A stretch of 64,000 bases of DNA from Cladopsammia gracilis (GCA_022457155.1 JAJGOT010000503.1:453501-517500); one strand, 5' to 3'. Numbered from the stretch's first letter, positions 20,993 to 32,257 are shown. The notes: generated by a model from the letters alone, not told the origin. Made by a program: numbers and translations.

Positions 20993-21267
20993 TGTTGTGT
21001 GACTTGTGTGATGCAAGTTATGTAGGGTTTACACTTAGGCATCTGCACCAGCGCGTGCCCGAGCATAAATACCAATCTTCTTCCATTGGCAAGCATCTTC
21101 TCAACAAACACCGTAATGTCCCTAAAGACCTTGACAGACACTTTTCTGTCCTAAAAAAGTGCACGAATAAGTTCGATTGCTTAGTTTACGAAATGTTGCT
21201 AATTAGAGAGTTAACACCACCTCTCAATGTCCAATCGGACTCAATTAAAGCAAAACTATTTGCGTGA
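20993..21267 (+). pseudogene. Second, inverted copy of the Penelope-like GIY-YIG C-terminus
   Basis: From CDLCDASYVGF to the same terminal stop as the minus-strand copy. It starts inside the nuclease domain and so lacks the first half of the fold (the GIY strand). It is nearly identical to the minus-strand arm by eye, which fits a single origin. Confidence 0.75.
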
Positions 21268-21809
21268 CATTATATATTCAGACATTATGTTAATTTCCTT
21301 TGGTGAACTATTTCTGACATTGACTCTATAATAATTTTTATCACTTCGAACTTGATAATGGCGTCATGACGACCCCGAAACGTTGTTCAGTTTTATCGTT
21401 TATTTTTACTTGTTTATGTATAACCAAACCTCTACTCATAACAATCAAGAATAGCAACAAAATAAATTGTGACTTGCTTGCTACCAGTAATTGTTCTGAG
21501 TAGTGATTGGTTCATTTGATTAACTGATTGTGTTGTGATTGGCCAAAGTTATAACGTTAGTTTTAGTTTTATTACACTTGATTGACAACAAATATGTAAT
21601 TGTGAAATGTCATTTCTATTATGGTATGTTCTGTGCTTTTTTGGACAAAAATAAATTATCTTTACCACACCATTGAGTTGTTATTTATTGTACTGAGTCT
21701 CCCTCCAGCAGCCCTAAACTCCTGCCATCTCAATCATTAAAGGCCAATAGTGAATAGGCTCTAATTACAAATGTTTACTTAGTAACCTGGCCTTTGTGGA
21801 TATGACCTG

Positions 21810-21899
21810 ATATAAACCTTTCTTCTTTTCATATGTAAATCATGTTGTTCTTATGCTAACTAACATGATTTACATATGAAAAGCAGAAAGGTTTGTATC
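21810..21899. repeat. Small fold-back repeat
   Basis: AAACCTTTCTTCTTTTCATA on the left pairs with TATGAAAAGCAGAAAGGTTT on the right, extending inward to an AACATGATTTACATATG arm. It lies in the Helitron 3' region. Confidence 0.75.
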
Positions 21900-22389
21900 A
21901 AAACAAAGTCAACTCCAACCTCACTTTCAATCAAAGGCCAGGGTACTAAGCAAACAACTATAGAATGGGCTTTTGAGTGCACATTGCCCGGGACTCAGCT
22001 CCACAACAGTACTATACATCCACTTTCACACCAATTTCCATTTTGTCAAAAATTAATGAAAAGAGGTGGGGTGGGGGACTAATTTCCTGAGGGTCTTTTA
22101 ATACCCAGTCCCATAGCGATTACACATACCCTTATCTCAAAAAACCAATACTGACCAGTACCAGTTCCCATTTCTTTTATTTTAGAAATATGTTTTAGAG
22201 GACTGACTACAAGTCAAGAAGAGACTGGGAACCAGAATGTCTCAACTTCAAATTTTGAGACCGTTGTGGCCATGCAACCCAACCTCTCCAGTTAAACCAG
22301 AAAATCGATCTCTCCCTCCCACATCATTAACATTTTGCAGTGCCCCCTCTCCCGAGCTTCGCGAGGTTCTGCGGGACACGTATTTCTAG

Positions 22390-22761
22390 TTTAAGTAATA
22401 AAGTTGAAGTTAAAGTTGACCTTGCAATAGCACGAGTGATTGCGGAAGACTGATTAAAGGTTTCAAATGACGTAGTAAGGTGCGTGACGGATCACCTTGT
22501 GTGACCGGAAAAGCAACTGTGAAACAAATCATAACAATTGAATTAATTCTTGTACCTTAGGGGCACTTACAAGACCCTTAAAGCCCGACTTCACTACTCG
22601 AAGAGTTCTTGTTATTCAAGGTCGGAGTCGTGAGCTGTTGTAGAGTATTACAGCTGTGAAGGCTATGTTCATTTGGAATAAATCTTTTCGTTGCTGTTCC
22701 GACAACCCTGAGTTCTGTTTAGTCTGTGAGCTACCATTCCTCTCATCGATCACTCGTAACA
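22390..22761 (+). mobile_element. Solo LTR, 3' part
   Basis: Continuation of the LTR begun at 11666 after the Helitron. It contains an AATAAA polyadenylation signal at 22677-22682, followed by about 80 bp to the terminal TCGTAACA, then the target duplication GTAGG (22762-22766). Removing the insertions leaves an LTR of roughly 800 bp. Confidence 0.78.
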
Positions 22762-22766
22762 GTAGG

Positions 22767-23640
22767 ATAGCGTAAAACCGCTTGGGAAATACTGATGTAT
22801 GACAGATTTCTCTCCTTAACAGTTTGCTTTGTCCCTCATTTTTATTTCTTAAACGAAGAACGCCATTTTACCATCGATTACCGGAGTTATAAAAATAGTT
22901 GAAGGTAAACGATTACACCTGCTGTTGTATTTATGTTTTAATGGACAGACGTTGTTGTGATGATAAATAGTCTTGTGGTGAGTAGTGCTCATCAAAACAA
23001 CCACACTGGGCAAAGGCTGAAATGTTTTGGTAGAGAGACATTTAAAATGTTGCTGACTATAAACGAGTCTTACTTTTTTTTCACTTGCAAAGTATTAATA
23101 ACATGGTGTGAAATTGTGAGAAATATGATTTGTTATGCATTTTAAGGACGTTCGTAAGGATTTCTTGCATTCATTAGTGTCTAAATGATGAAATATTAAA
23201 AAGTGACGGAACTGGTGATATGGACAACTTTTGAATATCCATACGACGCTATTATCAGGCAATACTTTAAGGGTGCTTGTGACGTCATAACCATAACCAT
23301 GGCAACAGTACAGCTCTCCGAAAAGAGCCTCAAAAACCCAGTTTTCGCTAATTTTATTTAAAACTCATACGGTGACCTATTAATTTTTTTTTTCAATTTG
23401 GAAAGCACAACTGATCATACCAAAATATTGATACCTCAGACAAGACATTTGCTCCGGGCGTGCGCGCTATTGTTTTGCTTTTGGATTTCTATTGTTTTGG
23501 CTTTTGTTTTAGTTTTAAGAACGGTTGTGCATAACTTATGTTGGGTTATACGGAGATCTTTCCGATATCAATACTATCTTGCTTGTTTATGTAACCTTGA
23601 AGCGCGGGGTTTCCTTGATACAGCCGTTTTTTACGCTTCC
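22767..23640. repeat. Duplicated flank, copy 1 (shared with 27497-28330 and partly 37055-37340)
   Basis: The stretch is collinear and highly similar to 27497-28330 and, for its first 300 bp, to 37055-37340. Inside, a frame at 23398-23700 begins MESTTDHTKILIPQTRHLLR and contains LLFCFWISIVLAFVL, a hydrophobic run. The second copy (28066-28389) keeps the start but differs by indels after about residue 43, so coding is doubtful. Confidence 0.6.
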
Positions 23641-24099
23641 CTTCTGATTTCTCGCGTTCTCACCGCTAGGCCATGCCCTGACAGACGAGCAAGCGAATGA
23701 AAACCAAAGGAAGACAAAATGCACACAGTCGAAGCATCGTGCGGCTAAAAAAGTTCAAAATAACGGAGGGTTTTTCGCTTGAACCAAAGAAAATTTCCCA
23801 CCACAATGTTTACTAGATTCCAGTTTTTCCAAAACCGAGTGTGGATGTTGACATTGCGCCTGTTAAAATGAGTTAGAACAGGATAGAACGCTTAAAGCGA
23901 TGAGCGCGCGGTCGAACTCCATACAAGCCTTTGTACGAAATTTCTCACTTCAAGGTCAAAATGACGGCGCTTTTTTTAAAAGTTATTAAAATATTTTAAC
24001 GTTTCAAGATAGAATAATACTGAAATCCTAGTGTGGATTTCAGAAAAGTAACTGAGAAATGGGCGAAATTTTGATTTTCCTTCCACAAAAATGACCTTT
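23641..24099. other. No gene seen
   Basis: Sequence between the duplicated flank and the K2P-2 tail repeat, with no recognisable coding or mobile feature. Confidence 0.4.
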
Positions 24100-24189
24100 T
24101 TGGTGTTGTGAGATTTTTCATGTGGAATCCAAAGTTTTCCAAGTCTAAATATGTCATATTTGTGCCACGTTGCACTGAAGTTATTATTC

Positions 24190-25354
24190 TTAACTATTCT
24201 CGTTTTTTCTAGATTCTGGAAGTGTTGTGATTCTTTCCTTGTGGAATCCAAAGTTTTCCAGGTCTAAATATGTCATATTTGTGTCACGTTGCACTGAACT
24301 ACTATTTTGTTCAGTGTTTCTGTGGTCCTGGGTTTTCCGAGAAACTCGAGAAAGACACCCGGGACACAGAACGCGACATTTTGTTTCTTCGATGGCGGCC
24401 ATGATGGCGTTTAGTACACTTGAGACAACACACAAACCTAAAATGAAGTAAAATGGTAAGAATATTTCCAAGAGAATGGAAGCAGTAGCTTTTCCTGCGT
24501 CGACTTTTTCAGCTTCGTTATCGAGATTTCTTGAGCTATTTCGCGACGATAGTGTTCTTATTTTTGGTTTGTTGTAAACGTAATCACCAAATCCAATGGT
24601 TGTGAAAGTTACAAACCAAAAATAAACTCCTTCGAGGAGGGTCCAATCTGTAATAAGCTTCATTAGCAAACCATTTACCACAATTAACGTCACCATAAAT
24701 GTGAACAAGATTACAGCCGTCTTAGTTTGCATTCGTTTTGGTTCAGCTCTCTTGAGAATTTTCCTCTCGAACTTGATGACAAGTGCGTAGACCAACTTGG
24801 TAATGACTTCACCGATGGATTTTAAAGCCAGCAATGTAATAGGAATTCCCAACAAAGACACGAAGATGCACATTATCTGACCTGTGGGTGTTTGTGGAGT
24901 GATATATCCATAACCTGGCGAAAAATGATAAACTTTAGTTTCATTAAGTTTCGTTGACATGCAAGACGAATGGATTCTGGACGAAATAACCCCCCCCCCC
25001 CCCTCTCCGAATCATGCGTAATGATACGTAGACTGAATAGGATGTTGCTTATTTTGTCTCACCTATGGTAGTGATAGCTTGAATGACAAAATCCATTGCA
25101 GCAGGATAGTTCCATTCTGGTTTAGGATCGCTCAAGGCGTCATTCGCCAAACTAGAAAGGTTATTAAACTCCTCGATGGTCATATTGTATTTGGATACCA
25201 TGGACTCGTACAGTGATCGTAACAACTGGTATTTTCTCTCAACGTCGTTTTCTTCTGTGTACTCTACTATGACAAACAGCCAAGCACTTAGCGAGGCCCA
25301 TAATAAGAATCCAAAAGTTCGAAGAAGCGTTGTTTTTATAAGCGGATCCATCAT
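24190..25354 (-). CDS. K2P-2: two-pore-domain potassium channel, two coding exons
   Basis: A leak potassium channel closely similar to K2P-1 and K2P-4. Exon 1 is 25063-25354 (starts MMDPLIK; the second ATG aligns with the paralogues) and exon 2 is 24190-24914, with a phase-1 intron of only 148 bp in the first-filter glycine codon, giving 338 residues. Filters are TTIGYG and TTIGFGDY. M2 (CIFVSLLGIPITLLALKSIG), M3 and M4 are intact. The tail has CPGCLSRVSRKTQ and ends NENS. About one extra tail-repeat unit lies just downstream (about 24100-24205). A run of 14 C sits in the intron. No disabling change is seen. Confidence 0.92.
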
Positions 25355-26750
25355 CTTTTAGCTATACTTCACACTTGCAGCACCTGCCAAGCTGGATGAT
25401 GAAAATATAATGAAATTGGTTGATATTAAAAATGCAGGCTGTATTTGCTCTGGCCTTCTAATCTTCTCGAATGCTGTTTTCGTTCCTTTTTATATTTTTT
25501 AGCATATTTTTTTTCAAGTGAAGTTTGTGTAATTGTTGTTTTAGTACGCCCTTACCAAGGGTAATATATGATATATAGAAATCGAAAACAGCGATACTGA
25601 TGGTGAATAAGAATATCGACCTCTTATAAAAATGCCTAAATATCGTGGTATCGTGGCAAAAACCGTTGTTCGAAATTTGTATTTGTATAATATTTAGACG
25701 ATTATTCATTTTAATTTGAGATCATCTATTATTTATGGTTAAACACTTTCTCGCTGTTGACAGAACAACTGCCGCAAACATAAATTCATTCTATTCATCT
25801 GAAATTGATTGAGAACTAGGTCTAATAAGACGCGTGTAGAGAAAATGGACTAACGTTCAATCATTTACCCCCTTGGAGTCTCCATGAGTTTCGAAGTAAA
25901 TTATTTAGCCAAAGGGGATCACAACCAGAAACCAAAACAGTTTGTGATGCTTTATTTTGAGGTCTATGTAACATTAAGTGTTAAGATTGATTATCTTGAG
26001 CAACCAAGAAAAATAAACTGTTAATTTACAATTTGCCCCGAAAATGATGCAACATATCCTATAATAAATAGAGTATGATCACTCTTTTCAACAGAAACCC
26101 CAATGCTTAAAATAAACAAAACAGAGGCATAGAACATGCTGGTTGCAGGTGCTATTTGGGTGAAGTCGACTTCTCTTGACTTTAAAACCTAATCAGCACT
26201 TTCGGCACTGTTCAGCTAAAATAACATTTTGATTATCAATTAGTTTTGCTGAATCTCTAAATTAGTGCAGTCTTGTCTGTCTTTCGTTTGTTCTTGACTA
26301 TAATCTTAAGATAAAGCCAGAAATTTGTGTCATATTATTGAGATACTTGTCAATGCAATGACTAAATTCTGGTGAACTGAATATTTATTTATTCGCCATG
26401 CATAAACAAACTCACCGTTATAAAAGAACTTGCCGTTAGAAATATAAGGCCGTTTATAAGCTTCAGTGTCGATTAATGTATTGCTAGTTATTGCTATTCT
26501 TACCCTGCAGTGGCATAGAATTGACAACAACCCGCTAATATATCCGCAGGTGAAGTCTGAAAATTATGCAAACCGTCAAACTGCCAATCACCAGAGTCAG
26601 CCATCAAACCGTTGAAACAACGATTCTTTTACTCCAATTAAATCAGAGCGAGCGCTCTAATGAGCTAAAAGCAAGTTGTTTTTTTTTTCTGCAACTTTGA
26701 GAAACACAGTTTTTCTGTGGAATGAATAAAGGCAATCGAAGAAGTGTAGG
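25355..26750. repeat. K2P-2 upstream flank, paralogous to those of K2P-1 and K2P-4
   Basis: No coding gene is seen. It aligns with 9557-11665 but lacks a segment of several hundred bp, including the MITE at 10060. It runs up to GTAGG (26746-26750), the LTR insertion site. Confidence 0.6.
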
Positions 26751-27045
26751 TGTTACGAAAAATTGCCTTGTGTGACTTGCGGGACATTCAAGAAGTTTCT
26801 TGAATATTCTTTGTTTAGATTTTCTTAAGTACCTTGCGCAAGCTGCTATAAATAGTCATATTTTGTAAGACTGCTATTATTAGACTATTTAGAAAGTTCT
26901 AGAATTTTATACCGAAAAGTGTATAAGCAGGCGAGCGTTAGCTGGAGGTTTAACTAGTTTATCACAAGCTGAGAAAGTTTGGCAGAGGCCGTGATTATTC
27001 AAGTGTGACAGAGGTCGTGTATACTTAAGTTGGCAGAGGCCGTGT
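26751..27045 (+). mobile_element. Truncated LTR, sister of the one at 11666
   Basis: It starts TGTTACGA after GTAGG at the identical site as in the K2P-1 unit, so the insertion predates the K2P-1/K2P-2 duplication. It has a perfect five-unit heat-shock-element-like array at 26787-26809 (alternating TTC and GAA with 2-bp gaps), a weaker GAA/TTC cluster near 26893-26904 and GTATAAG at about 26921-26927. Its 3' half is missing and replaced by unrelated sequence from about 27046. Confidence 0.7.
26787..26809 (+). promoter_or_regulatory. Five-unit heat-shock-element-like array
   Basis: Five alternating inverted units TTC/GAA/TTC/GAA/TTC with exact 2-bp spacers, matching the heat shock factor consensus without a mismatch. 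The sister LTR had the same array before a 303-bp insertion split it. Regulatory function is inferred from the motif alone. Confidence 0.6.
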
Positions 27046-27496
27046 TTGTTAGTCGGGCTTAGGGACGGACCATTTAATTTTGTGACGTCATAATGACGTA
27101 ATTCGTGATGAAATACGCGTCATAGTACAACATATGCTAAGTTGAAAAAACTACAATTTCGATTTTATGCAACTTTGTCCTTTCTCCGTTGCGACTACAT
27201 TCATTGTTTTCGCGTTTAAATACCCCTAAAGTTTGACCATATATGGTCATTTGGCGGGAAATTTGAATTTCTTTCATTAGCTGTAACTTTACGTCTTTTT
27301 ATCCGATTGAGATGGGGTTTTCACCAGAAATCATAGAATTCTATACTGGAAACTAATACATTTTTCACACTTTTTGGACATCATTTATGACGTCACAATA
27401 GCAGTCAAATGGGATGAAATAATCATCAATTGATAGGTAATTTATCCAGCTACTACTAGTTGCGGGAGGAAAAGCCCTAGCAACCGTCCACCGTGA
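27046..27496. other. Unrelated filler replacing the LTR 3' half
   Basis: It contains GACGGACCATTT and TGACGTCATAATGACG, typical of dispersed repeats, but no gene. It ends where the duplicated flank resumes (TTTTTATTTCTTAAACGAAG). Confidence 0.4.
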
Positions 27497-28330
27497 TCAT
27501 TTTTATTTCTTAAACGAAGAACGCCATTTTACCATCGATTACCGATGGTTATAGAAAAAAAGTTGAAGGTAAACGATTACACCTGCTGTTGTATTTATGT
27601 TTTAATGGATAGACGTTGTTGTGGTGATAAATAGTCTTGTGGTGAGTAGTGCTCATCAAAACAATCACACTGGGCAAAGGCTGAAATGTTTTGCCAAGAG
27701 AGACATTTAAAATATTGCTGACTAAAAACGAGTCTTACTTTTTTTTTCACTTACAAAGTATTAATAACATGGTGTGAAATTGTGAGAAATATGACTTGTT
27801 ATGCATTTTAAGGACGTTCGTAAGGATTTCTTGCATTCAATAGTGTGTCTAAATGATGAAATATTAAAAAATGACGGAGCTGGTGATATGGACAACTTTT
27901 GAATATCCATACGACGCTATTATCAGGCAATACTTTAAGGGTGCTTGTGACGTCATAACCATAACCATAGCAACAGCACAGCTCTCTAAAAAGAGCCTCT
28001 AAAACCCAGTTTTCGGGTAATTTTATTTAAAACTAATACGGTGACCTATTAGTTTTTTTTTCAATTTGGAAAGCACAACTTATCATACCAAAATATTGAA
28101 CCCTCAGACGAGACATTTGCTCCGGGCGTGCGCGCTATTGTTTTGCTTTTGGATTTCTATTGTTTTGGCTTTTGTTTTAGCTTTAAGAACGGTGTGCATA
28201 ACTTATGTTGGAGTTATACGGAGATCTTTCCGATATCAATACTATCTTACTTGTTTATGTAACCTTGAAGCGCGGGGTTTCCTTGATACAGCCGTTTTTC
28301 TCCGATATTTTCAAGACCATTTAATATTAG
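27497..28330. repeat. Duplicated flank, copy 2
   Basis: Collinear with 22830-23640. It carries a frame at 28066-28389 with start MESTTYHTKILNPQTRHLLR and a hydrophobic run, like the copy at 23398. The downstream halves of the two frames diverge through indels, arguing against a conserved protein. Confidence 0.6.
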
Positions 28331-28884
28331 CAAATATCGTTTTTCGTAGCTGTTCGTTTATCCTTGAGACGCATTTTGATGAAGTTTAGCGATAACCGGT
28401 TTGCTATGGTAATGAGATATTACGTCATAAGTAACATGAAGCCAAGCCATGTTTGAATAAAAATGCGTGTTTTCACTTTTTTTCAGTGAATAAACATATA
28501 AAATGCTACCAAAAGCATCAAAATGTTTTATTGTATGTTAGTCTGCAACCCTAGCAAACAATATTTGCATTTTCCGCATTTTTCCGATAAATCTGAATTT
28601 TTAGTAAAATCTAAGATGGCGGCCTATCTTGGCGGCCATTGTGGATGACTTCACGGGCCCCCGGTAGCGCCACAACCTATAATATTTACCTTATCTTCTA
28701 GAGCACATCGCAGGCCATCTATTAGATGTAAAATATTTCCGAAATATTGCAACATCGTAAAAACCCATGTGGGGGGGGGGGGGGGGGGAGGGGGGGTTGC
28801 AACAACCCTCCCCCTTGTCACTTGCCTCTTGCCCCTTGCCACCGTACCACGGTGGGGTTATAAGTTTGCGTGTACGTCCGAGGG
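28331..28884. other. No gene; interrupted poly-G tract
   Basis: No supported gene. A run of 18 G, an A and 7 G lies at 28771-28796 and creates artificial reading frames. The sequence around AAGATGGCGGCC near 28612 resembles MITE ends elsewhere. Confidence 0.4.
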
Positions 28885-29245
28885 TTAAAGGAACACTGCA
28901 TGTCTCTGCTCAAATATCGAGTTTTCATGATTGTAGCCTGGAGCTTGCTTTAGTTTAGTACTTTATTATCTTGAAATTGGAAGAAAATAACAGCTAGAAA
29001 AGTCAAAATTTCACAAAGAAGAAAGAAAAGTTTAATTTCTTGACCGCCTGTCAATAAATCAAATTTCATGAACTGTAATCACTTCAATCCTTGCAATTCT
29101 GCACTTTATCTCCAAACTACTGCGTTTTTTGCTCTATAGAAACTTTTTATCCAACTAAGTTGTATATTTGGTGGCATTTGGCGATATAACGTGGAAATAA
29201 GCTAAGCGAAATTTTGCTATTTCGGCGGGACAGTGTCCCTTTAAT
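28885..29245. mobile_element. MITE abutting the K2P-3 stop, copy 1
   Basis: The imperfect ends TTAAAGGAACACTG and CAGTGTCCCTTTAA are inverted. The same element sits at the same position after K2P-5 (41266-41623), so it was present before those two loci separated. It may form part of the 3' untranslated region. Confidence 0.7.
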
Positions 29246-29247
29246 CT

Positions 29248-29891
29248 TTACTCAGTCTCGGTTATTGAAAGAGATGAATCGTTTTCTTCCTGGAATCCGG
29301 CAGCTTTCTTACTTATTTCAGTGTCCGCGTGACCGCGGATTTTTCTTGGAACACATCCGGGACAACGAGGAGAGCATTTTACTTCTTCGACGGCGGCCAT
29401 GATGGAGCTGGTTAAATACACTTACAACCGTAAACATAAACCTAATATAAAAAAAAAAAAACAGGTGAAATATAATGATGAAAATTTGCACAGCTGTGTC
29501 AGAATTGAAAACAACGTTTTCTCCTAGCTGGATTCTTGAGCTGTTGTTAGACAACTGCTGGATACTTTGAGGAAGGTTTCTTGCAACGTAGTCACCAAAC
29601 CCGATGGTGGTATAAGTTATAAACCAGAAGTAAACGGTTTCAATAACAGTCAAATTTGTTTTTCTCGTAAGAAGTTAAGCAGGGCCAGAATCATTATTAA
29701 TGTCACCATCAACAAAAATAAAATCACTGCAGTTTTAATTTGCACTAGTTTTGGTTCCTGCCTTTTGAGGATTTTCCTTTCAAACTTCTTGACGACTGTG
29801 TTGACACCATAGAACAAACAGCCAAGAACTGACTGAGGCAAATAACAAAAACCAAGAATCCGAAGAAGAGCTGTTTTGAAAACAGATCCAT
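29248..29891 (-). pseudogene. K2P-3 pseudogene lacking cap, pore 1 and M2
   Basis: A broken copy closest to K2P-5. After a degraded M1 (KTALLRILGF, then LPQSVLGCLF) the sequence jumps to VNTVVKKFERKILK, which in K2P-5 lies after M2. The cap, the first pore helix and filter, the intron and M2 are all lost. The second pore is kept (TTIGFGDYVARNLPQS) and M3 is partly kept, but frameshifts follow near 29647-29690 and in M4 near the A run at 29450-29460. It cannot make a channel by itself. A short microhomology (TTGTT) at the junction is compatible with a deletion event. Confidence 0.88.
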
Positions 29892-30390
29892 CTTGGACAC
29901 TTTGCACCTGTACCGGCGAAGATATGCTCTGATCCTTTGTTCGATAACGATTCATTTTACAGTAAAGTTTTGAATAACAAAAATGAATTTTTAACATTTA
30001 CATTTTCGGAACGTTAATGACTTTTCCATGTCATTTTTCATTACGCTTCATACGTTACGAAGTACACAGTATGTAAACTATACTTCATGTTATGACTTGG
30101 CTTGTAAATATTGGCTATTTACAGATTGCTTCTTTTCATTTTTAAAAAAGTAAATTCCAGTTTTGAATTATTATGAAAAAAGAGGTGTTCTAAATTTGTT
30201 TTCTATTGACGATGGATATTGACTCAGCATCATGAGTTAATCATATATAATTTCCTTTTCTATTTGAGAAAATCTGAGATTAAGAGAAACCCAAGAGTGA
30301 CTGCTCGTCACCCAACAGGGTACAATACAATGTACTAAGTAATGACATGTTTCCAATAATAGAAAATATGTCAACGTTTCTGTTTAGAGA
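29892..30390. other. No gene seen
   Basis: AT-rich sequence upstream of the K2P-3 remnant, with no recognisable feature. Confidence 0.4.
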
Positions 30391-30391
30391 A

Positions 30392-31200
30392 ATACATACA
30401 TACATACACACATACATACACACATACATACATACATAAACTTTATTTTTTCTCGAATTTAAGAGTAGCTTTTAGAAGCTAATTTCTCCGAGAGAAAATA
30501 ACAAATAACAAAATATACAATAAAAATATTCAATATCATTATAAAATAAAATTCTGTGCAATATTCACAATTAACGGCTAAAATGAAATAAATCTGTTTA
30601 CTAAGTATTTTAAAATACTGTATTAAAATTTAAAATTAATTTACAAAATGTTCCAAATTTACATTAAGTTAAGGCTAGCTAATGCTTTTTTAAAGTCATT
30701 AAGGCTCAAAGTTCGAACGTTGTCCGGCAGTAAATTCCATATTGTTTAACGGCATGATAAGAAAAAGAGCGTAGGCCATAAGTAGTAGTTTTAGGTACAG
30801 GGAGTGTCAAAATGTAGTTACCACGTAAATTATAGGAAGAAGTACGGAAAGTAAACATATTCCTCATGTAGATAGGATACTTAGTTATAAAAGGCTTTTG
30901 TAAAGTAAAATTAACATATTTTGTATACGTCTGTTGTATAGAGAAACACAGTTGACTTTGTCCAATAAAGTAGTGTATGTAGATTCAACATCATTTAGAA
31001 TGAATCTAAGAGTCCTTTTATTAAGAGCATCTAATTTCTCGGTATTACGCGCACTGCAGAAATGCTACACCGATGAAAAATAATGAAAATGCGGTAGAAT
31101 AAAGGCCTTATACAATTTGACCAAAGTGGCTTTAGAAATCAGTTTTCTAAATCTTACCATGACATTTAACTGATTATTAATCTTTTTGAAATATTATATT
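30392..31200 (-). mobile_element. LINE tail with (TATG)n end, minus strand
   Basis: The minus strand is largely open between about 31130 and 30705 and reads as a LINE ORF2 C-terminus: SARNTEKLDALNKRTLRFIL, NRRIQNMLILLYKSLF, YNLRGNYILTLPVPKTTTYG. A TAG replaces what is probably a Trp codon near 31070. The element ends in an imperfect (CATA)n run at 30392-30438 as seen on the plus strand. It is 5'-truncated and decayed. Confidence 0.78.
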
Positions 31201-32218
31201 CAAAATAAAAACATTTTTTAGGAGGCTGCCTGACCACTGCACCACATGTACAAACGGAGAACGACTGGTTATCTGGTAATTCGTGCCGTTCGCTTGAAGA
31301 AAAGGAAACTTTCTGATGTTAGAAGTAAATGTTACTTCTTCTTTCTTTATTATCTTCCTTCTGAAATAATTTAAGCGAAATGTACTTTAACTTGTCTTGA
31401 GTACAGTGTATATGTTGTAGTTCAGTTTTATCTTTGGTTCAATTTTTATTTTCTATCGTTCTTTTCTACGTTAATATATGATAATGAATGTGAAACAAAG
31501 GAAAATGAAAATTGAACTAGGGTTAAAATTAAACTGCAACATATATCTGTTGCGGTCTAAATTTGTTTCTGGTTTGATGATTACAACGACACAACGACGA
31601 CTTTTCCACTTGGCTCCGCAACAGATTCAAGAAAATATCAGTTAACATTTACCATTTTAGTTGGTTTATCCCTCTCTTCAATCCAACGTGCTTTTGACCT
31701 GAAAATGGCTTCCCTACTTTTACGTTCATAACAGTTTCGTAACTGTCCAAAAAAACTTTCATTTAATGCGTTATTGTTACAAATTTCTCGATCTAGATTG
31801 TCGATGTTAAGATTCTCTACTTCTGAAAATGTTGCTTGCTATCGTTTCGGTAGATATTTCCATTTTTATTAGCTCCCAAAAAGTTACTGGCCATATTTTT
31901 CCAGAATTTTTTGAAAAACAGGACTTGATTAGTTCAATATAATTATTTTCCATCTTGAAGAAGTTGATTGTTAAATTTACAATTACCTGGTCCACGTTTG
32001 AATGTATCATGAATTTCAACATCCAAAAAGATTGATTTATTATCAGGAATAATCACATGACAAGACGTGATCGAAGGATCGTATCTCCCGTCCTTGTTCG
32101 GCTCTGGTTGTTTTCGTCTGATATGGATGGGGATCTTGACTTTACGCTTGACTTTACGCTTGAACACTATTTGTTAAATTCATAATGTAATTGCGAGTTA
32201 AAATTAACTTTGCTGTTA
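31201..32218. other. Possible exon on minus strand near 31985-32167; otherwise no gene
   Basis: A minus-strand frame from 32167 encodes a basic start (KRKVKRKVKIPIHIRRKQ) followed by SCHVIIPDNKSIFLDVEIHD, which looks protein-like, then reaches CCAG|GTAATT, a possible splice donor near 31986. I do not recognise a family and see no matching exon. The rest of the interval is featureless. Confidence 0.25.
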
Positions 32219-32222
<4 letters not shown>

Positions 32223-32256
<34 letters not shown>

Positions 32257-32257
32257 T
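32223..32257. repeat. (AAT)n microsatellite
   Basis: About 11 uninterrupted AAT trinucleotides. Confidence 0.95.

Larger units (their letters stand above)
20295..21441. mobile_element. Penelope-like element remnant as an inverted duplication
   Basis: Two copies of the 3' part of a Penelope-like retroelement face each other: minus-strand copy 20295 to about 20992, plus-strand copy about 20993-21441. Both encode a GIY-YIG-type nuclease domain end. A perfect 12-bp direct repeat CAATCAAGAATA flanks the unit (20283-20294 and 21442-21453). Both outer ends read TTTACTTGTTTATG. Penelope-like elements are known for inverted or tandem terminal repeats, so this may be one insertion event. Confidence 0.8.
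12419..22389 (+). mobile_element. Helitron of about 10 kb, decayed autonomous copy with nested insertions
   Basis: The left end begins (T)TCCTCGCGAAGCGAGG and the right end is GACACGTATTTCTAG, i.e. CTAG preceded by a GC-rich imperfect hairpin, as expected for Helitrons. The element at 60314-62406 shares both ends in the opposite orientation, which fixes the boundaries. It encodes a Rep/helicase in several pieces (12782-19258). Insertions inside are a MULE-like element (13650-14909), a fold-back element (19783-19977) and a Penelope-like element (20295-21441). No terminal inverted repeats or target duplication are seen. The left flank ends in T rather than the usual A. Confidence 0.85.

Noticed and set aside
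20446..21141. A 231-residue protein spanning the Penelope-like arms
   Set aside because: The N-terminal part is the antisense of the opposite arm; the open frame exists only because of the inverted duplication.
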